Source: Cryobacterium suzukii (GTDB taxonomy: Bacteria > Actinomycetota > Actinomycetes > Actinomycetales > Microbacteriaceae). From it: a DNA stretch of 64,000 nt. The translations under genes were made by a program, and so were the position numbers. The notes beneath the pieces were generated by a model. The model did no database searches, had not been told where the DNA came from, and saw only the letters and a list, made by a program, of their open reading frames with translations. Within the stretch, counting starts at the first letter, position 1. Each line of letters starts with the position of its first letter. Positions 52,483 through 61,594 of the stretch are shown here, in pieces. Where the stretch lies: positions 38,256 to 102,255 of the forward strand of contig NZ_SOHJ01000015.1 in assembly GCF_004403185.1 (NCBI RefSeq), in the 5' to 3' direction.

Positions 52483-54570
52483 TCAGGCGGAGGCCGCGAC
52501 AACCTCGAGGAGGGCCGCACCGTAGGCTTCGAGCTTCTTAGCCCCGATACCGGTGATGCCGTCGAGTGCGTCGAGGGTGGTGGGGCCGGCTGCGGCCACA
52601 GCGATGAGGGTCGCGTCGCCGAAGACGATGTAGGCGGGAACGCCCTGCTCCTTGGACTCGGCCGAACGCCACACCCGCAGCGCCTCGAACAGGGATTCCT
52701 GAGACGTGCTGAGGTCGGCGGCTGCGACTTTCGCTGCGCTCGGGCGGCGGGCTGCGCTGGAACGTGCGGGGCGGTCGGGTTCGCGCCGCAGTTGCACCCC
52801 GCGACTGCCGCCGAGAACCCCGGCGGCGGCATCCGTCAGCACGAGGGTTCCGTATTCTCCGGAGGTAGCGAGCAGCCCCTGGGCCAGCATTTGGCGCACT
52901 ACGCCGCGCCAGGCCTGGTCGCTGAGGTCGGCGCCGAGGCCCCAGGTGCTCAGTTCGGTGTGCCGGTATTGGGTGGCACGGGGGGTTTCCTTGCCGCGGA
53001 GAATGTCGATGAGGTGGCCGGCGCCGAACTTCTGGTTGCGTTCGCGGTGCAGCCGAACGATGGTGGAGAGTAGTTTTTGGGCGGGAATGGTGCCGTCCCA
53101 GGCTTCGGGGGGTTCGAGGCAGGTGTCGCAGTTGCCGCAGGGTTCGCTGGTCTGGCCGAAGTAGCGCAGCAGGTTGACCCGGCGGCAGTGCACCGTTTCG
53201 CAGAGGGCGAGCATGGCGTCGAGGTGGGCGGAGAGTTTGCGCCGATGGCCGAGGTCACCGGGCGATTCGTCGATCATGCGGCGTTGTTGCACGACGTCCT
53301 GCAGGCCGTAGGCGAGCCAGGCGGTGGCCGGGGCCCCGTCGCGGCCGGCGCGACCGGTCTCCTGGTAGTAGCCCTCGACCGATTTAGGCAGGTCGATGTG
53401 GGCGACAAAGCGCACGTCGGGCTTGTCGATCCCCATGCCGAACGCAATGGTGGCGACGATGACGACGCCCTCTTCGCGAAGGAACCGGGACTGGGTGCGA
53501 GCGCGCAGCCCCGCGTCAAGCCCGGCGTGATACGGCAGTGCATTGACGCCGTTCTGCCGCAGAAACTCGGCGGTCTGGTCGACCGTCTTGCGGCTGAGCG
53601 CGTAGACGATTCCGGCGTCGCCGGGGTGCTCCGTCTTGAGGAAAGAGAGCAGTTGCTTGCGCACCTCGGCCTTGCCAACGATGCGGTACTGAATATTGGG
53701 CCGGTCGAAGCTCGCCACGAAATGCTTGGCGTCGCCCATCTGCAGGCGGGTCGTGATCTCCTGGTGCGTGGCATCCGTCGCGGTGGCGGTGAGGGCGATG
53801 CGCGGCACGTCGGGCCAGCGGTCGGCGAGTTCGCCGAGCGCGAGGTAGTCCGGTCGAAAATCGTGACCCCACTGCGATACGCAGTGCGCTTCGTCGATGG
53901 CGAACAGGGCGATGGTTCCGCGCTCGAGCAGCCGTTTGGTGGCTTCGTTGGAGAGGCGCTCCGGGGCGACGTAGAGCAGATCGAGGTCGCCGTTGAGATA
54001 GTCGCGTTCGACCTGGCTGCGGGTCTGGGCGTCCTGGCTGGAGTTGAGAAACTCGGCGCGCACGCCGACTGCAGTCAGGGCATCCACCTGGTCTTGCATC
54101 AGGGCGATGAGGGGTGAGACGACGATGCCGGTGCCGGGTCGCACAAGCGCGGGAATTTGGTAACACAGGCTCTTGCCGCCGCCAGTGGGCATGAGCACGA
54201 CGGCGTCCTTGCCGTCAACAACCTGTGCGATGATCTCGGCCTGATCGCCGCGGAACGAGTCGTAGCCGAACACGGTGTGCAGCGCTTCGGCCGCGGTGGC
54301 GAATTTGCGGGTCGCCGCGCGAATCGGTGTGGCTGACCGGGTGGCTGCTGCACCGCTGCGTTGGCTCGACGCCGGTGCCGTGACCGGGTTGGCCGGCTGC
54401 CGCCCGAAAAACTGGCGGTCAGCATAATCTCGGTCCGACTCCGGCGGTGGAGCGTCGTAGTCGTCTGGGGCATCGAAGTCGCTCGGGCCATCGAAATCGC
54501 TCGGGCTGTCGAAATCGCGGGGTGGTTCAACGTCGTCGGGGTTCCAGGGCAGCTCAGCGTTCCAACTCAC
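52483..54570 (-). CDS. recQ: ATP-dependent DNA helicase RecQ
   Basis: 3'-to-5' helicase of recombination and repair. The 695 residues from GTG at 54568-54570 ([13 protein letters not shown]) start with a 60-residue acidic extension of DFD-S/G/A-P repeats. Then the helicase core: [14 protein letters not shown] (Walker A), [18 protein letters not shown] (DEAH box), [14 protein letters not shown], zinc-binding CGNCDTC and winged-helix RQC region, and a C-terminal HRDC domain with [13 protein letters not shown]. Not followed by partners; the downstream gap holds a weak promoter. GTG at 54576 is an alternative start. Confidence 0.94.
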   Translation of the reverse strand: MSWNAELPWNPDDVEPPRDFDSPSDFDGPSDFDAPDDYDAPPPESDRDYADRQFFGRQPANPVTAPASSQRSGAAATRSATPIRAATRKFATAAEALHTVFGYDSFRGDQAEIIAQVVDGKDAVVLMPTGGGKSLCYQIPALVRPGTGIVVSPLIALMQDQVDALTAVGVRAEFLNSSQDAQTRSQVERDYLNGDLDLLYVAPERLSNEATKRLLERGTIALFAIDEAHCVSQWGHDFRPDYLALGELADRWPDVPRIALTATATDATHQEITTRLQMGDAKHFVASFDRPNIQYRIVGKAEVRKQLLSFLKTEHPGDAGIVYALSRKTVDQTAEFLRQNGVNALPYHAGLDAGLRARTQSRFLREEGVVIVATIAFGMGIDKPDVRFVAHIDLPKSVEGYYQETGRAGRDGAPATAWLAYGLQDVVQQRRMIDESPGDLGHRRKLSAHLDAMLALCETVHCRRVNLLRYFGQTSEPCGNCDTCLEPPEAWDGTIPAQKLLSTIVRLHRERNQKFGAGHLIDILRGKETPRATQYRHTELSTWGLGADLSDQAWRGVVRQMLAQGLLATSGEYGTLVLTDAAAGVLGGSRGVQLRREPDRPARSSAARRPSAAKVAAADLSTSQESLFEALRVWRSAESKEQGVPAYIVFGDATLIAVAAAGPTTLDALDGITGIGAKKLEAYGAALLEVVAASA
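54472..54520 (-). repeat. 18-bp tandem repeats in the recQ 5' end
   Basis: Units similar to CATCGAAATCGCTCGGGC recur 2.5 times at 18-base steps and code for the DFD-x-P-S acidic repeats. Confidence 0.7.
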
Positions 54571-54687
54571 GTGCACAACTTTACCCGGGCCCCCTGACAC
54601 GTTCCCCCGCGTCGATCCGATCCGCGACAGCGGGTAACTGGTTGCTTCGCGGTACCTGAAGCAAAAATTTACCCGCTGTCGGGTGAG

Positions 54688-55380
54688 TCAGCGGCGGCGC
54701 TTGCGGCGCAAAACGAACAGGGCCACTGCGACAGCGAGCAGTATCGCGCCGATGGCTCCGCCGATCCAGGCGCCAGTCGAGAGGGGGCTGTCACTGGCGG
54801 CGCTCGCTCCGGCGTCCGCGGTGGCCTCCGCGGTGGCGGCATCCGTTTCGGTCCCGCAGGTCGGAGCCGTGGCCGCACCGTCGGCGAGCGACTGGCCCGT
54901 GGCCGGCTTCCAGTCGAAAGTGAACTCGTCCGAGATCGAGTGGCCGTCGGTGGAGACCGTCTGCCAGATCACCGTGTATTCGCCGGCCGCGCCGAGCTGC
55001 GCCGCGGTTTCGATCGTGGCACCGGAGACCGTTGCGCACCCATCGCCGTAGAACAGCGGCGCACTGGCCGGCCCGGTGACGACCATCGCGGTGCCGGAGC
55101 CGGATCCATCGAGATTGAGCAACAGGTCACTCGTGGTAACCGAGAACAGACCGGGCTGCTCGGTCACCACCGCGTCGGCCGCCGGCGAGGAGCCGACGAC
55201 GTTGTTGTGAGCGGATGCCGGTGCCGCGCCCCAGCCCAGGGCTGCTGCAGCGACGACGACCGCGAACACGGCTCGGGCCGTGCGGCGAGTGGCCGAAGCA
55301 GGCTGCCGGCGGGTCGGCCGCTGATTCGCAGTTCGAACGAGGGGGGCTGTCGCTCCGTGGGGCGTCGTGTTAGCGCGCAC
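54688..55380 (-). CDS. CopC-domain copper-binding protein, membrane anchored
   Basis: From GTG at 55378-55380 (VRANTTPHGATAPLVRTAN) 230 residues. Long basic N-terminus, hydrophobic signal ending APASAHNNV, so the mature protein starts with the copper-binding His of CopC domains. The domain has SSPAADAVVTE and QTVSTDGHSISDEFTF, with the second His. An Ala/Thr linker and one C-terminal membrane helix (about 200-222) with RRKRRR follow. Likely periplasmic-side copper handling or uptake. A short frame precedes it (55385-55456); the frame is open 18 codons further upstream. Confidence 0.85.
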   Translation of the reverse strand: MRANTTPHGATAPLVRTANQRPTRRQPASATRRTARAVFAVVVAAAALGWGAAPASAHNNVVGSSPAADAVVTEQPGLFSVTTSDLLLNLDGSGSGTAMVVTGPASAPLFYGDGCATVSGATIETAAQLGAAGEYTVIWQTVSTDGHSISDEFTFDWKPATGQSLADGAATAPTCGTETDAATAEATADAGASAASDSPLSTGAWIGGAIGAILLAVAVALFVLRRKRRR

Positions 55381-55384
55381 GGTG

Positions 55385-55456
55385 CTAGGCCGACTGCTTG
55401 CGGCGGGCGGAGCCGGCCAGCGTAGTGGCGGCACCGCGAGGGGTCGTGAACTTCAT
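55385..55456 (-). CDS. Possible 23-residue leader ORF before the CopC gene
   Basis: MKFTTPRGAATTLAGSARR plus KQSA, then TAG. AAAGGAC lies 7 bases before its ATG (a good Shine-Dalgarno), and its stop is 4 bases before the CopC GTG. The CopC start itself lacks a good ribosome site, so reinitiation after this frame is plausible. Too short to test for coding bias. Confidence 0.4.
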   Translation of the reverse strand: MKFTTPRGAATTLAGSARRKQSA

Positions 55457-55560
55457 GAGTGTCCTTTAACGTGGGGTGCCCGGCGCTAACCGAACGGGGC
55501 CGGAGCGGCCTCTGCTTTTCGTTCGGTGCGGCGGGGAAAATGGTCTGGTTCGTGGCTGTG

Positions 55561-56169
55561 TCAGGCAAAGAACGCGCCGGACGGCGGGCCACGATGCCGC
55601 ATGGCCGACAACACGAGAACCAGGTCGCGCGGCGTGAACACCGGCGCCTCATGCCCGATGCGAAGCGGTACCGCGACCGGCACGACCAACGGTGCGGGGA
55701 CGTACAGGCTACGCACGCCCAGGCGAACGCTTTCGACAAGGCTCCAGAACGCGCGCTCCCCAAAACGCAGCGCCAGAATAGTGATGATGGCGGCTCCGAG
55801 GTGGGCGCCCCACATGGTCGCACCGTCATGCGTAATAGCGAGCGGGCCAATCAGACCGGGCAGCGCCGCATGCTGGTGGGTACCCGACGCGGCGAGGGCC
55901 TCCGTTCCGAGCGCACCACCGGGTGCGCCGAGTGAAAACAGTCCATGAAAGATGAGCTGACTGATCAGCACGGATGCGGCACCGCGCCAGAGTGACAGAG
56001 TGCGGCCGGCCAACGCGATACAAACCATTCCGGCGAAGGCAAGCGAAACGACGACGGCCAAAAGGCCAGGTGCAAAACCGCCGCCGAGAGTGTGCGACAG
56101 TGCGGCGACGAAGGTCGAGAATGCGGCGACGATCCAGCCGCGGGCAAAGCGGGCCCAGCGTGTATGCAT
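55561..56169 (-). CDS. Multi-pass membrane protein, His-rich, CopC-linked
   Basis: From ATG at 56167-56169 (MHTRWARFARGW) 202 residues with five or so helices. Membrane-facing His residues appear in ALSHTLGGG, LIFHGLFSLG, SGTHQHAALPG and THDGATMWGAHLG. These resemble metal-site motifs and the neighbour is CopC, so a copper-related role is inferred. No family name recognised with confidence. The C-terminus (RDLVLVLSAMRHRGPP) is cytosolic. Confidence 0.65.
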   Translation of the reverse strand: MHTRWARFARGWIVAAFSTFVAALSHTLGGGFAPGLLAVVVSLAFAGMVCIALAGRTLSLWRGAASVLISQLIFHGLFSLGAPGGALGTEALAASGTHQHAALPGLIGPLAITHDGATMWGAHLGAAIITILALRFGERAFWSLVESVRLGVRSLYVPAPLVVPVAVPLRIGHEAPVFTPRDLVLVLSAMRHRGPPSGAFFA

Positions 56170-56255
56170 GCGGCCCCTCTCCGATATCGTCCAGGGTGAC
56201 TTTTTCCAGAGCAACTTCCTCCAGAATAGCTGACCGACCCTGCAAGAAGACTGGC

Positions 56256-57029
56256 CTAGGCGCGGCCGGTGAAGGTGGGTTTGCGCTTCTGTTGAAAGGC
56301 GGCGAAGCCTTCACGGTAGTCGCCGGTAGCACAGAGCGTGGCCTGGGCTGCGGTCTCGTCGCTCATGCTCTGCCAGAGTCCAAGCCGTTCGTCCCGCAGT
56401 GACTGCACGAGCGCCTTGCTCGCGAGAAAAGCCTGGGTGGCACCGAATGCCGCGCGCGCGGCTGCCTGCACGGTGGCCTCGGTCAGCTCTGCAGCTGCAA
56501 AGACCTGGCTGAACAGTCCACTGGCGACGGCTTCGGCTCCAGACATCAGGCGTCCGCTGTAGATGAGGTCAAGCGTGCGGTGCGCGCCGAGACGTTCCAC
56601 GAACAGGGCGTGTCCGCCAGAATCGAGGGTGGCGCCGAGGTTCGCAAAGGGTGAACCGATCTTGGCGGTATCGGCGACGTAGACGACGTCGGTGGCGATG
56701 AGCAGGCCGAGGCCCACCCCGAGGCACGCGCCGTGGGCGGCCGCGAAGGTCGGTGCCGGAAACCGGCTCATGCGCTGCAGCAGCGGGGTGACGAGGTCGC
56801 CGAGGTAGCCGAGTACGTCGTCGGTGCGCGGGTCGACCGCCGAAATGTCGCGGCCGGCGCAGAAGGCCCGGCCCTCACCGCTCAGCACGAGCGCGCGCAC
56901 GCCGGCCCGCTCGGCCTCCTGGTACGCCGCGTCGAGTTCGACAATCGCGGCCTCATCGAGGGCGTTGAGTTTGTCGGGCGCGTTCAGCACCACGTGGGCG
57001 ACGTCGTTGTCTATCGAGAGCTCAATCAC
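56256..57029 (-). CDS. Enoyl-CoA hydratase/isomerase family protein (paaG/paaF type)
   Basis: A 257-residue crotonase-fold enzyme: DKLNALDEA, LSGEGRAFCAGRDISAV (oxyanion hole), AAHGACLGVGLGLLIATD and GSPFANLGATLDSGG. In this operon it likely acts on ring-1,2-epoxyphenylacetyl-CoA (isomerase PaaG) or on the 2,3-dehydroadipyl-CoA step (PaaF); sequence alone does not tell. GTG start with a weak ribosome site. Last gene of the paaABCDE unit, 21 bases downstream of paaE. Confidence 0.85.
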   Translation of the reverse strand: MIELSIDNDVAHVVLNAPDKLNALDEAAIVELDAAYQEAERAGVRALVLSGEGRAFCAGRDISAVDPRTDDVLGYLGDLVTPLLQRMSRFPAPTFAAAHGACLGVGLGLLIATDVVYVADTAKIGSPFANLGATLDSGGHALFVERLGAHRTLDLIYSGRLMSGAEAVASGLFSQVFAAAELTEATVQAAARAAFGATQAFLASKALVQSLRDERLGLWQSMSDETAAQATLCATGDYREGFAAFQQKRKPTFTGRA

Positions 57030-57050
57030 GGCATCCGCTTTTCTAATGGG

Positions 57051-58211
57051 TTAGACGTCGTAGTCGACGACGACGGTGTCGGTGGTCGGGTGCGACTGGC
57101 AGGTCAGCACGTAACCGCGAGCGAGTTCTTCGGGCTCGAGCGCGTAGTTCTCGGTCATGGTGACATCGCCGCTGACCAGTTTGGCGCGGCAGGTTCCGCA
57201 AACACCTCCGGCGCAGGCGAACGGAACGTCGGGGCGCACCCGAAGGGCCGCATTCAAAATGCTCTCGTTAGCGTTGACCGGGGTGGTGACCGTGTTGCTC
57301 TGGCCGTCGAGGGTGAACTCGATCTGGAAGGTCTTGTCGCCCGTGCCGATAATGACCGGTCGACCGCGGTCGCCGTTGGCCGCCGACGGTTCACCGGTGG
57401 TGAACAGCTCGAAGCGCACGTGCGACCGGTCCACGCCGGTACTCTCGAGCGTGTCGCGGCAGAGCTGCACCAATTCGAACGGACCACACAGAAACCACTC
57501 ATCGACCGTAGCCGGGCGCAGGATCGTGTCGAGCATGCGCCGAAACTTCTCCTCGTCGATGCGGCCGGAGAGCAACGAGGATGAGCGCTGCTCGCGCGAG
57601 AGCACGTGGTAGAGCGCGAGGCGGGCCGGGTAACGATCCTTGAGCTCGGCGAGTTCGTCGAGGAACATCACGTCGAGCGCGGTGCGGTTGGTGTAGACGA
57701 GGGTGAACGTCGACGTCGTCGAGGCCGCGAGCACGGTGTGCGCGAGCGCCATGAGCGGGGTGATTCCCGATCCGGCGGCCACTCCAACGACATGCTTCTG
57801 GTCGAGGTCCCGCAGCGTCGACGTGAAGCTGCCCTGCGGGCTCATCACGTCGAGTGTGTCGCCGGTGTGCAGCTCGCTGTTGGCCCAGGTGGAGAAGGCG
57901 CCGCCGAGGTCGCGTTTGATCGCGACACTGATCTGACCGGATGCGCTGGTTTTGACACCGGCCGGCCGGCAGATCGAGTAGCTGCGACGCAGCTCCTTGC
58001 CGTCGATCGTGGCGCGCAGGGCGAGGTGCTGGCCGGGCAGGTAGTCGAACGCGCCCTGCAGTTTGGGCGGAACGGTGAAGGTGACCTCAACGCTGTCGGC
58101 GGTGAGCTGGCGCACTTCGGCCACTGTCAGGGTGTGGAAGCGGGCGCGGTGCTTGACCGGCGCCAGAGTCGTGGCACCCTCGTTGGTGGATTCGAGACGT
58201 GTTGCAGCCAT
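57051..58211 (-). CDS. paaE: Phenylacetyl-CoA epoxidase, reductase subunit
   Basis: Transfers electrons from NADPH through FAD and a 2Fe-2S cluster to the epoxidase. The 386 residues from ATG at 58209-58211 (MAATRLESTNEGAT): FAD domain with RSYSICRPAG, NAD domain with GVAAGSGITPLMALAHTVL, and C-terminal plant-type ferredoxin with CAGGVCGTCRAKL and CQSHP giving the fourth Cys. The start overlaps the paaD stop (TAATG). Longer open frame upstream is inside paaD. Confidence 0.96.
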   Translation of the reverse strand: MAATRLESTNEGATTLAPVKHRARFHTLTVAEVRQLTADSVEVTFTVPPKLQGAFDYLPGQHLALRATIDGKELRRSYSICRPAGVKTSASGQISVAIKRDLGGAFSTWANSELHTGDTLDVMSPQGSFTSTLRDLDQKHVVGVAAGSGITPLMALAHTVLAASTTSTFTLVYTNRTALDVMFLDELAELKDRYPARLALYHVLSREQRSSSLLSGRIDEEKFRRMLDTILRPATVDEWFLCGPFELVQLCRDTLESTGVDRSHVRFELFTTGEPSAANGDRGRPVIIGTGDKTFQIEFTLDGQSNTVTTPVNANESILNAALRVRPDVPFACAGGVCGTCRAKLVSGDVTMTENYALEPEELARGYVLTCQSHPTTDTVVVDYDV

Positions 58212-58756
58212 TAGAGCACCTTGAAGTAGTCGAACGGCTCGAGGCAGTCTCGGCATTCGTAGAGGGACTTGCAGGAGGTGGAGCCGAAGTGCGCGAGCTC
58301 GCGTGTGTTGAGCGAGGAGCAGCGCGGGCACTTGACGGCCATTTTCAGAGGAATCGGGCCAGCCGGGCCGGAACCACGCACGGTTGCGTGCCCGGTAGGG
58401 GCGGCGATGCCGTATTCGCGGAGTTTGTTCTTACCGATCTCGCTCATCCAGTCGGTGGTCCAGGCCGGGCTGAGCACGAGCCGCACCGACACATTCTCGT
58501 AGCCAGCGCTCGCGAGCACCGCGAGAACGTCGTCGCGCATGGCGTCCATGGCGGGGCATCCGCTATAGGTCGGCGTCAGGGTCACCGCGACAGCGTCGCT
58601 CGTGACCCTGACCGACCGCAGCACACCGAGGTCCTCGATGGTGAGCACCGGAATCTCGGGGTCGACGACCTGCGCGGCGATCGTCCAGGCGGCGAGCGAA
58701 GCCGCGTCGGTGGGACGCGGGCGCGAGATTGCCTCGTGCGCGGCGGTGGTCACCAT
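58211..58756 (-). CDS. paaD: Phenylacetyl-CoA epoxidase, PaaD subunit (DUF59-type)
   Basis: Involved in maturation of the epoxidase Fe-S or di-iron centre. The 181 residues begin MVTTAAHEAISRP; DPEIPVLTIEDLGVLRSV and TPTYSGCPAMDAM are the DUF59 motif with its Cys, and the C-terminal zinc-ribbon CPRCSS ... CKSLYECRDCLEPFDYFK is characteristic of PaaD. Overlaps paaC by 7 bases and paaE by one. Confidence 0.95.
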   Translation of the reverse strand: MVTTAAHEAISRPRPTDAASLAAWTIAAQVVDPEIPVLTIEDLGVLRSVRVTSDAVAVTLTPTYSGCPAMDAMRDDVLAVLASAGYENVSVRLVLSPAWTTDWMSEIGKNKLREYGIAAPTGHATVRGSGPAGPIPLKMAVKCPRCSSLNTRELAHFGSTSCKSLYECRDCLEPFDYFKVL

Positions 58757-59592
58757 GATGCTCCGGGGTGGGCGCGGGTGAGCACCTGCATTTCGGCGAG
58801 CAGAAAGGCGAGGTGCTCGGAGTGTTTGCCGGTGCGGCCGCCGCCGGAGGCGATGAATCCGCGCGGAACTTCGAGTTCGGCTTCAGCGAGCACCGGTGCG
58901 ATGGCGGCATCGAATGCCGCAAGGAGGCTCGACGGGCGAACCGCGATTCCTTCGAGACGGTCGATGAGCGGGTCGTCGCGAAAGATCTCCTCGACGTAGG
59001 GCCACAGGTCAGAAAGCGCGGTGATCATACGGCGACGCGACTCGTCGGTTCCCTGCGCGAGGCGCAGCACCCACTGGGTGGAATGGTCGCGGTGGTAGTC
59101 GACCTCCTTCACCGCTTTGGCGGCGATGGCGGCGAGCGTTTCATCAGCGGATGCCCGCAGCCGGCTGTACAGCTCGAACAGGTAGTGGGAGACGATGAAC
59201 TGACGCGCGATGGTGTGCGCGAAGTCACCGTTGGGCTGTTCGACGATGTGCAGCGAGCGAAAATCAGGCTCCGTGCGCCAGTAAGCGAGGTCATCCTCGG
59301 TGCGGTTCGACGCGGTGCCGGCGTAGTGCAGCAGCGATCGGGCGTGGCCGATCAGGTCGAGGGCTACGTTGCCGAGGGCCACGTCTTCTTCGAGCTCTGG
59401 TGCGCGGGAGATCCAGGCGCCGAGCTGCTGGGCTAGGACAAGCGAGTCGTCGCCAAGCCACAGGGCGTACTCCGCGATGTCGGGGGTCGCGTGCGACGCG
59501 CCCTCGATGAGTTCGGCGTCAAGGGTGGTGACATCAACGGCGACGTGGCCGTGATCGTCTGCGGGGGCATCCGCTTTAATCTGCTCGCTCAC
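58750..59592 (-). CDS. paaC: Phenylacetyl-CoA epoxidase, structural subunit PaaC
   Basis: Second ferritin-like subunit of the multicomponent epoxidase; supports PaaA and lacks its own di-iron chemistry in known enzymes. The 280 residues have AEYALWLGDDSLVLAQQL, DLIGHARSLLHYAGT and KAVKEVDYHRDHSTQWVLRL. N-terminal tail of about 35 variable residues. The ATG overlaps paaB by 4 bases. Confidence 0.96.
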   Translation of the reverse strand: MSEQIKADAPADDHGHVAVDVTTLDAELIEGASHATPDIAEYALWLGDDSLVLAQQLGAWISRAPELEEDVALGNVALDLIGHARSLLHYAGTASNRTEDDLAYWRTEPDFRSLHIVEQPNGDFAHTIARQFIVSHYLFELYSRLRASADETLAAIAAKAVKEVDYHRDHSTQWVLRLAQGTDESRRRMITALSDLWPYVEEIFRDDPLIDRLEGIAVRPSSLLAAFDAAIAPVLAEAELEVPRGFIASGGGRTGKHSEHLAFLLAEMQVLTRAHPGASW

Positions 59593-59894
59593 AGGTGCTT
59601 GACTCCTTCGCTTTTGGAGTAGTAGCTCGCGTGGCGGTAGTTCTTGCCGGCGGGCGATTCGAAGAAGGCGCCTTTGGCGTCCGGATCACTCGTGGTGATG
59701 GCGGCGGCGGGAACGACCCAGACCGAGACGCCTTCACTGCGGCGGGTGTACAGGTCGCGGGCATTGCGCACGGCGAGGGTTTCGTCTGGCGCGTGCAGGG
59801 AGCCAACGTGCACGTGGCTCAGGCCACGATTGGAGCGCACGAAGACCTCCCAGAGTGGCCAAATTTCAGCTGCGGAATCGCCGGGAGTGGTCAT
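59589..59894 (-). CDS. paaB: Phenylacetyl-CoA epoxidase subunit PaaB
   Basis: Small subunit bridging the epoxidase dimers. The 101 residues ([20 protein letters not shown]) hold [34 protein letters not shown] [16 protein letters not shown] and the C-terminal [19 protein letters not shown] at 59892-59894 overlaps the paaA stop; a longer open frame upstream lies in paaA. Confidence 0.95.
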   Translation of the reverse strand: MTTPGDSAAEIWPLWEVFVRSNRGLSHVHVGSLHAPDETLAVRNARDLYTRRSEGVSVWVVPAAAITTSDPDAKGAFFESPAGKNYRHASYYSKSEGVKHL

Positions 59895-60892
59895 TTGGCT
59901 GCCATTTCTTCGGTTCGTGCGGACTGGGTGCGGGCGTTCTGTTTCATGGCATAGGCTGCGGCAGCTTCGCGTACCCACGCGCCGTCCTCGTGGGCGTCCC
60001 GGCGACGCTGCAGTCGCTGGGCATTGTTCGGGCCGCGGCCGGCGAGCACCTCGTGGAACTCGGTCCAGTCGATCACGCCGAGATCCCACTGCTGGGTTTG
60101 CTCGTTGAAGTGCAGATCGGGGTCTGGCAGGGTGACGCCGAGCACCGCGGCCTGGGGAACGAGCATGTTCACGAAGCGCTGGCGCAGTTCGTCGTTGGAG
60201 TGACGTTTGATCTTCCAGGCCATCGATTGAGCCGAGTTGGGCGAGTCATCGTCGGGCGGTCCGAACATCATGAGTGCGGGCCAGTACCACCGGTTGACCG
60301 AGTCCTGAGCCATCTGACGCTGCTCGTCGGTGCCCTGCATGAGCTCGAGCAGAATCTCGAAGCCCTGGCGCTGGTGGAAGGACTCTTCTTTGCAGATGCG
60401 CACCATCGCACGGCCGTATGGGCCGTAGGAGGCTCGGCAGAGCGGCACCTGGTTGCAGATGGCAGCGCCATCGACGAGCCAGCCGATCGAGCCCATGTCC
60501 GCCCAACTCGGGGTCGGATAGTTGAAGATGCTCGAGTAGCGTGCCTTGCCGGCGATGAGGGCATCCGTCATATCGTCGCGGGTGGCGCCGAGGGTTTGCG
60601 CGGCGGAGTACAGGTAGAGACCGTGACCGGCTTCGTCCTGCACCTTGGCCATGAGGATGGCCTTGCGCTTAAGGCTCGGGGCGCGCGTTATCCAGTTCGA
60701 TTCGGGCTGCATGCCGATGATCTCCGAGTGTGCGTGCTGCGAGATCTGGCGCACGAGCGACTTGCGGTATCCCTCTGGCATCCAGTCGCGCGGTTCAATG
60801 CGCGAGTCGGCTTCGATCAAGTCGTTGAACTGCTGCTCTTCGACGCTGATGTCGGCGGTTGCGCTCGTATCGGGCGTGATGGTGCTTGTCAT
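59891..60892 (-). CDS. paaA: Phenylacetyl-CoA epoxidase, catalytic subunit PaaA
   Basis: Di-iron oxygenase that epoxidises the aromatic ring of phenylacetyl-CoA. The 333 residues from ATG at 60890-60892 ([17 protein letters not shown]) have [38 protein letters not shown] (iron ligand Glu/His), [19 protein letters not shown] (second EExxH) and [25 protein letters not shown] is 6 bases before this ATG; the ATG just before it is an alternative at 3 bases. First gene of the paaABCDE operon. Confidence 0.97.
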   Translation of the reverse strand: MTSTITPDTSATADISVEEQQFNDLIEADSRIEPRDWMPEGYRKSLVRQISQHAHSEIIGMQPESNWITRAPSLKRKAILMAKVQDEAGHGLYLYSAAQTLGATRDDMTDALIAGKARYSSIFNYPTPSWADMGSIGWLVDGAAICNQVPLCRASYGPYGRAMVRICKEESFHQRQGFEILLELMQGTDEQRQMAQDSVNRWYWPALMMFGPPDDDSPNSAQSMAWKIKRHSNDELRQRFVNMLVPQAAVLGVTLPDPDLHFNEQTQQWDLGVIDWTEFHEVLAGRGPNNAQRLQRRRDAHEDGAWVREAAAAYAMKQNARTQSARTEEMAAK

Positions 60893-61014
60893 CATCGGCT
60901 CCTGGTCTGCGTTGACTGCGGTGGTCGTGGAAGGATCTTGAACATGCACGAGCGCGCGACTCGGCGCTAAGGTGATGCACGTCGAGATTTTTGAACGCTC
61001 GTCGGCATTCTATT

Positions 61015-61036
61015 ACCAACCGATCGTTCAGTTAGT
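61015..61036. promoter_or_regulatory. PaaR-like operator in the paaA-paaI divergent region
   Basis: The 22-base segment has the pattern A-C-C-N-ACCG-NN-CG-NN-C-A-GT-N-AGT, differing at two of 18 fixed positions from the palindrome ACTNACCG-NNCGNN-CGGTNAGT that I recall for corynebacterial PaaR. It lies between paaA (starts 60892) and paaI (starts 61134), the expected place, with the TetR gene at 62956 as the likely regulator. Confidence 0.6.
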
Positions 61037-61133
61037 ATATAGTCACATTATTGGGCGGGCAACCCCCGATCACCAATGCCCAAGCAGCACCACCGCTTTG
61101 GCTCAGGTACGGCAACTCAACGAGGAGAACCGA

Positions 61134-61577
61134 ATGCCCCAAGCACCGCCCGCCGGCAGCCAGGCCATGATGAGGCGTGATCGCGCCTCCGCTTCTCTGG
61201 GAATGATCGTGCACCGGAACGAGCCTGGCCACTCGGTGGTCTCCATGGTCGTACGCGACGACATGCTCAACGGTTTCGATGTGACCCACGGCGGTTTCGT
61301 CTTTGCCCTCGCCGACACCGCCTTCGCCATAGCCTGTAACGATTCGCACCACGTCACGCTCGCCGCCGGGGCCGATATCACTTTTCTGAAGCCGACCACG
61401 AGTGGCCAGAACCTGACCGCGACCGCACTGCTGCGGGTGAAGAGCGGTAGGAGTGGAATTTACGATGTGCGCGTCAGCGTCGATGGAGATGCGGTCGGTG
61501 AAGACGTAACCGTCGCCGAGTTTCGCGGTCGCAGTCGCACCACCAACTTGCCTGTTCCCGACCGCACCCACCTCTAA
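61134..61577 (+). CDS. paaI: Hydroxyphenylacetyl-CoA thioesterase
   Basis: Hotdog-fold thioesterase that removes CoA from dead-end ring-hydroxylated or oxepin-type CoA esters. The 147 residues from ATG at 61134 (MPQAPPAGSQAMMRRDRAS, GAGGAG 6 bases upstream) contain HGGFVFALADTAFAIACN, with catalytic Asp, and TAGADITFLKPTTSG-type (GADITFLKPTTSG). Cotranscribed with paaK. Confidence 0.95.
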   Translation: MPQAPPAGSQAMMRRDRASASLGMIVHRNEPGHSVVSMVVRDDMLNGFDVTHGGFVFALADTAFAIACNDSHHVTLAAGADITFLKPTTSGQNLTATALLRVKSGRSGIYDVRVSVDGDAVGEDVTVAEFRGRSRTTNLPVPDRTHL

Positions 61578-61594
61578 CCCTTCCGGAAGGCACC

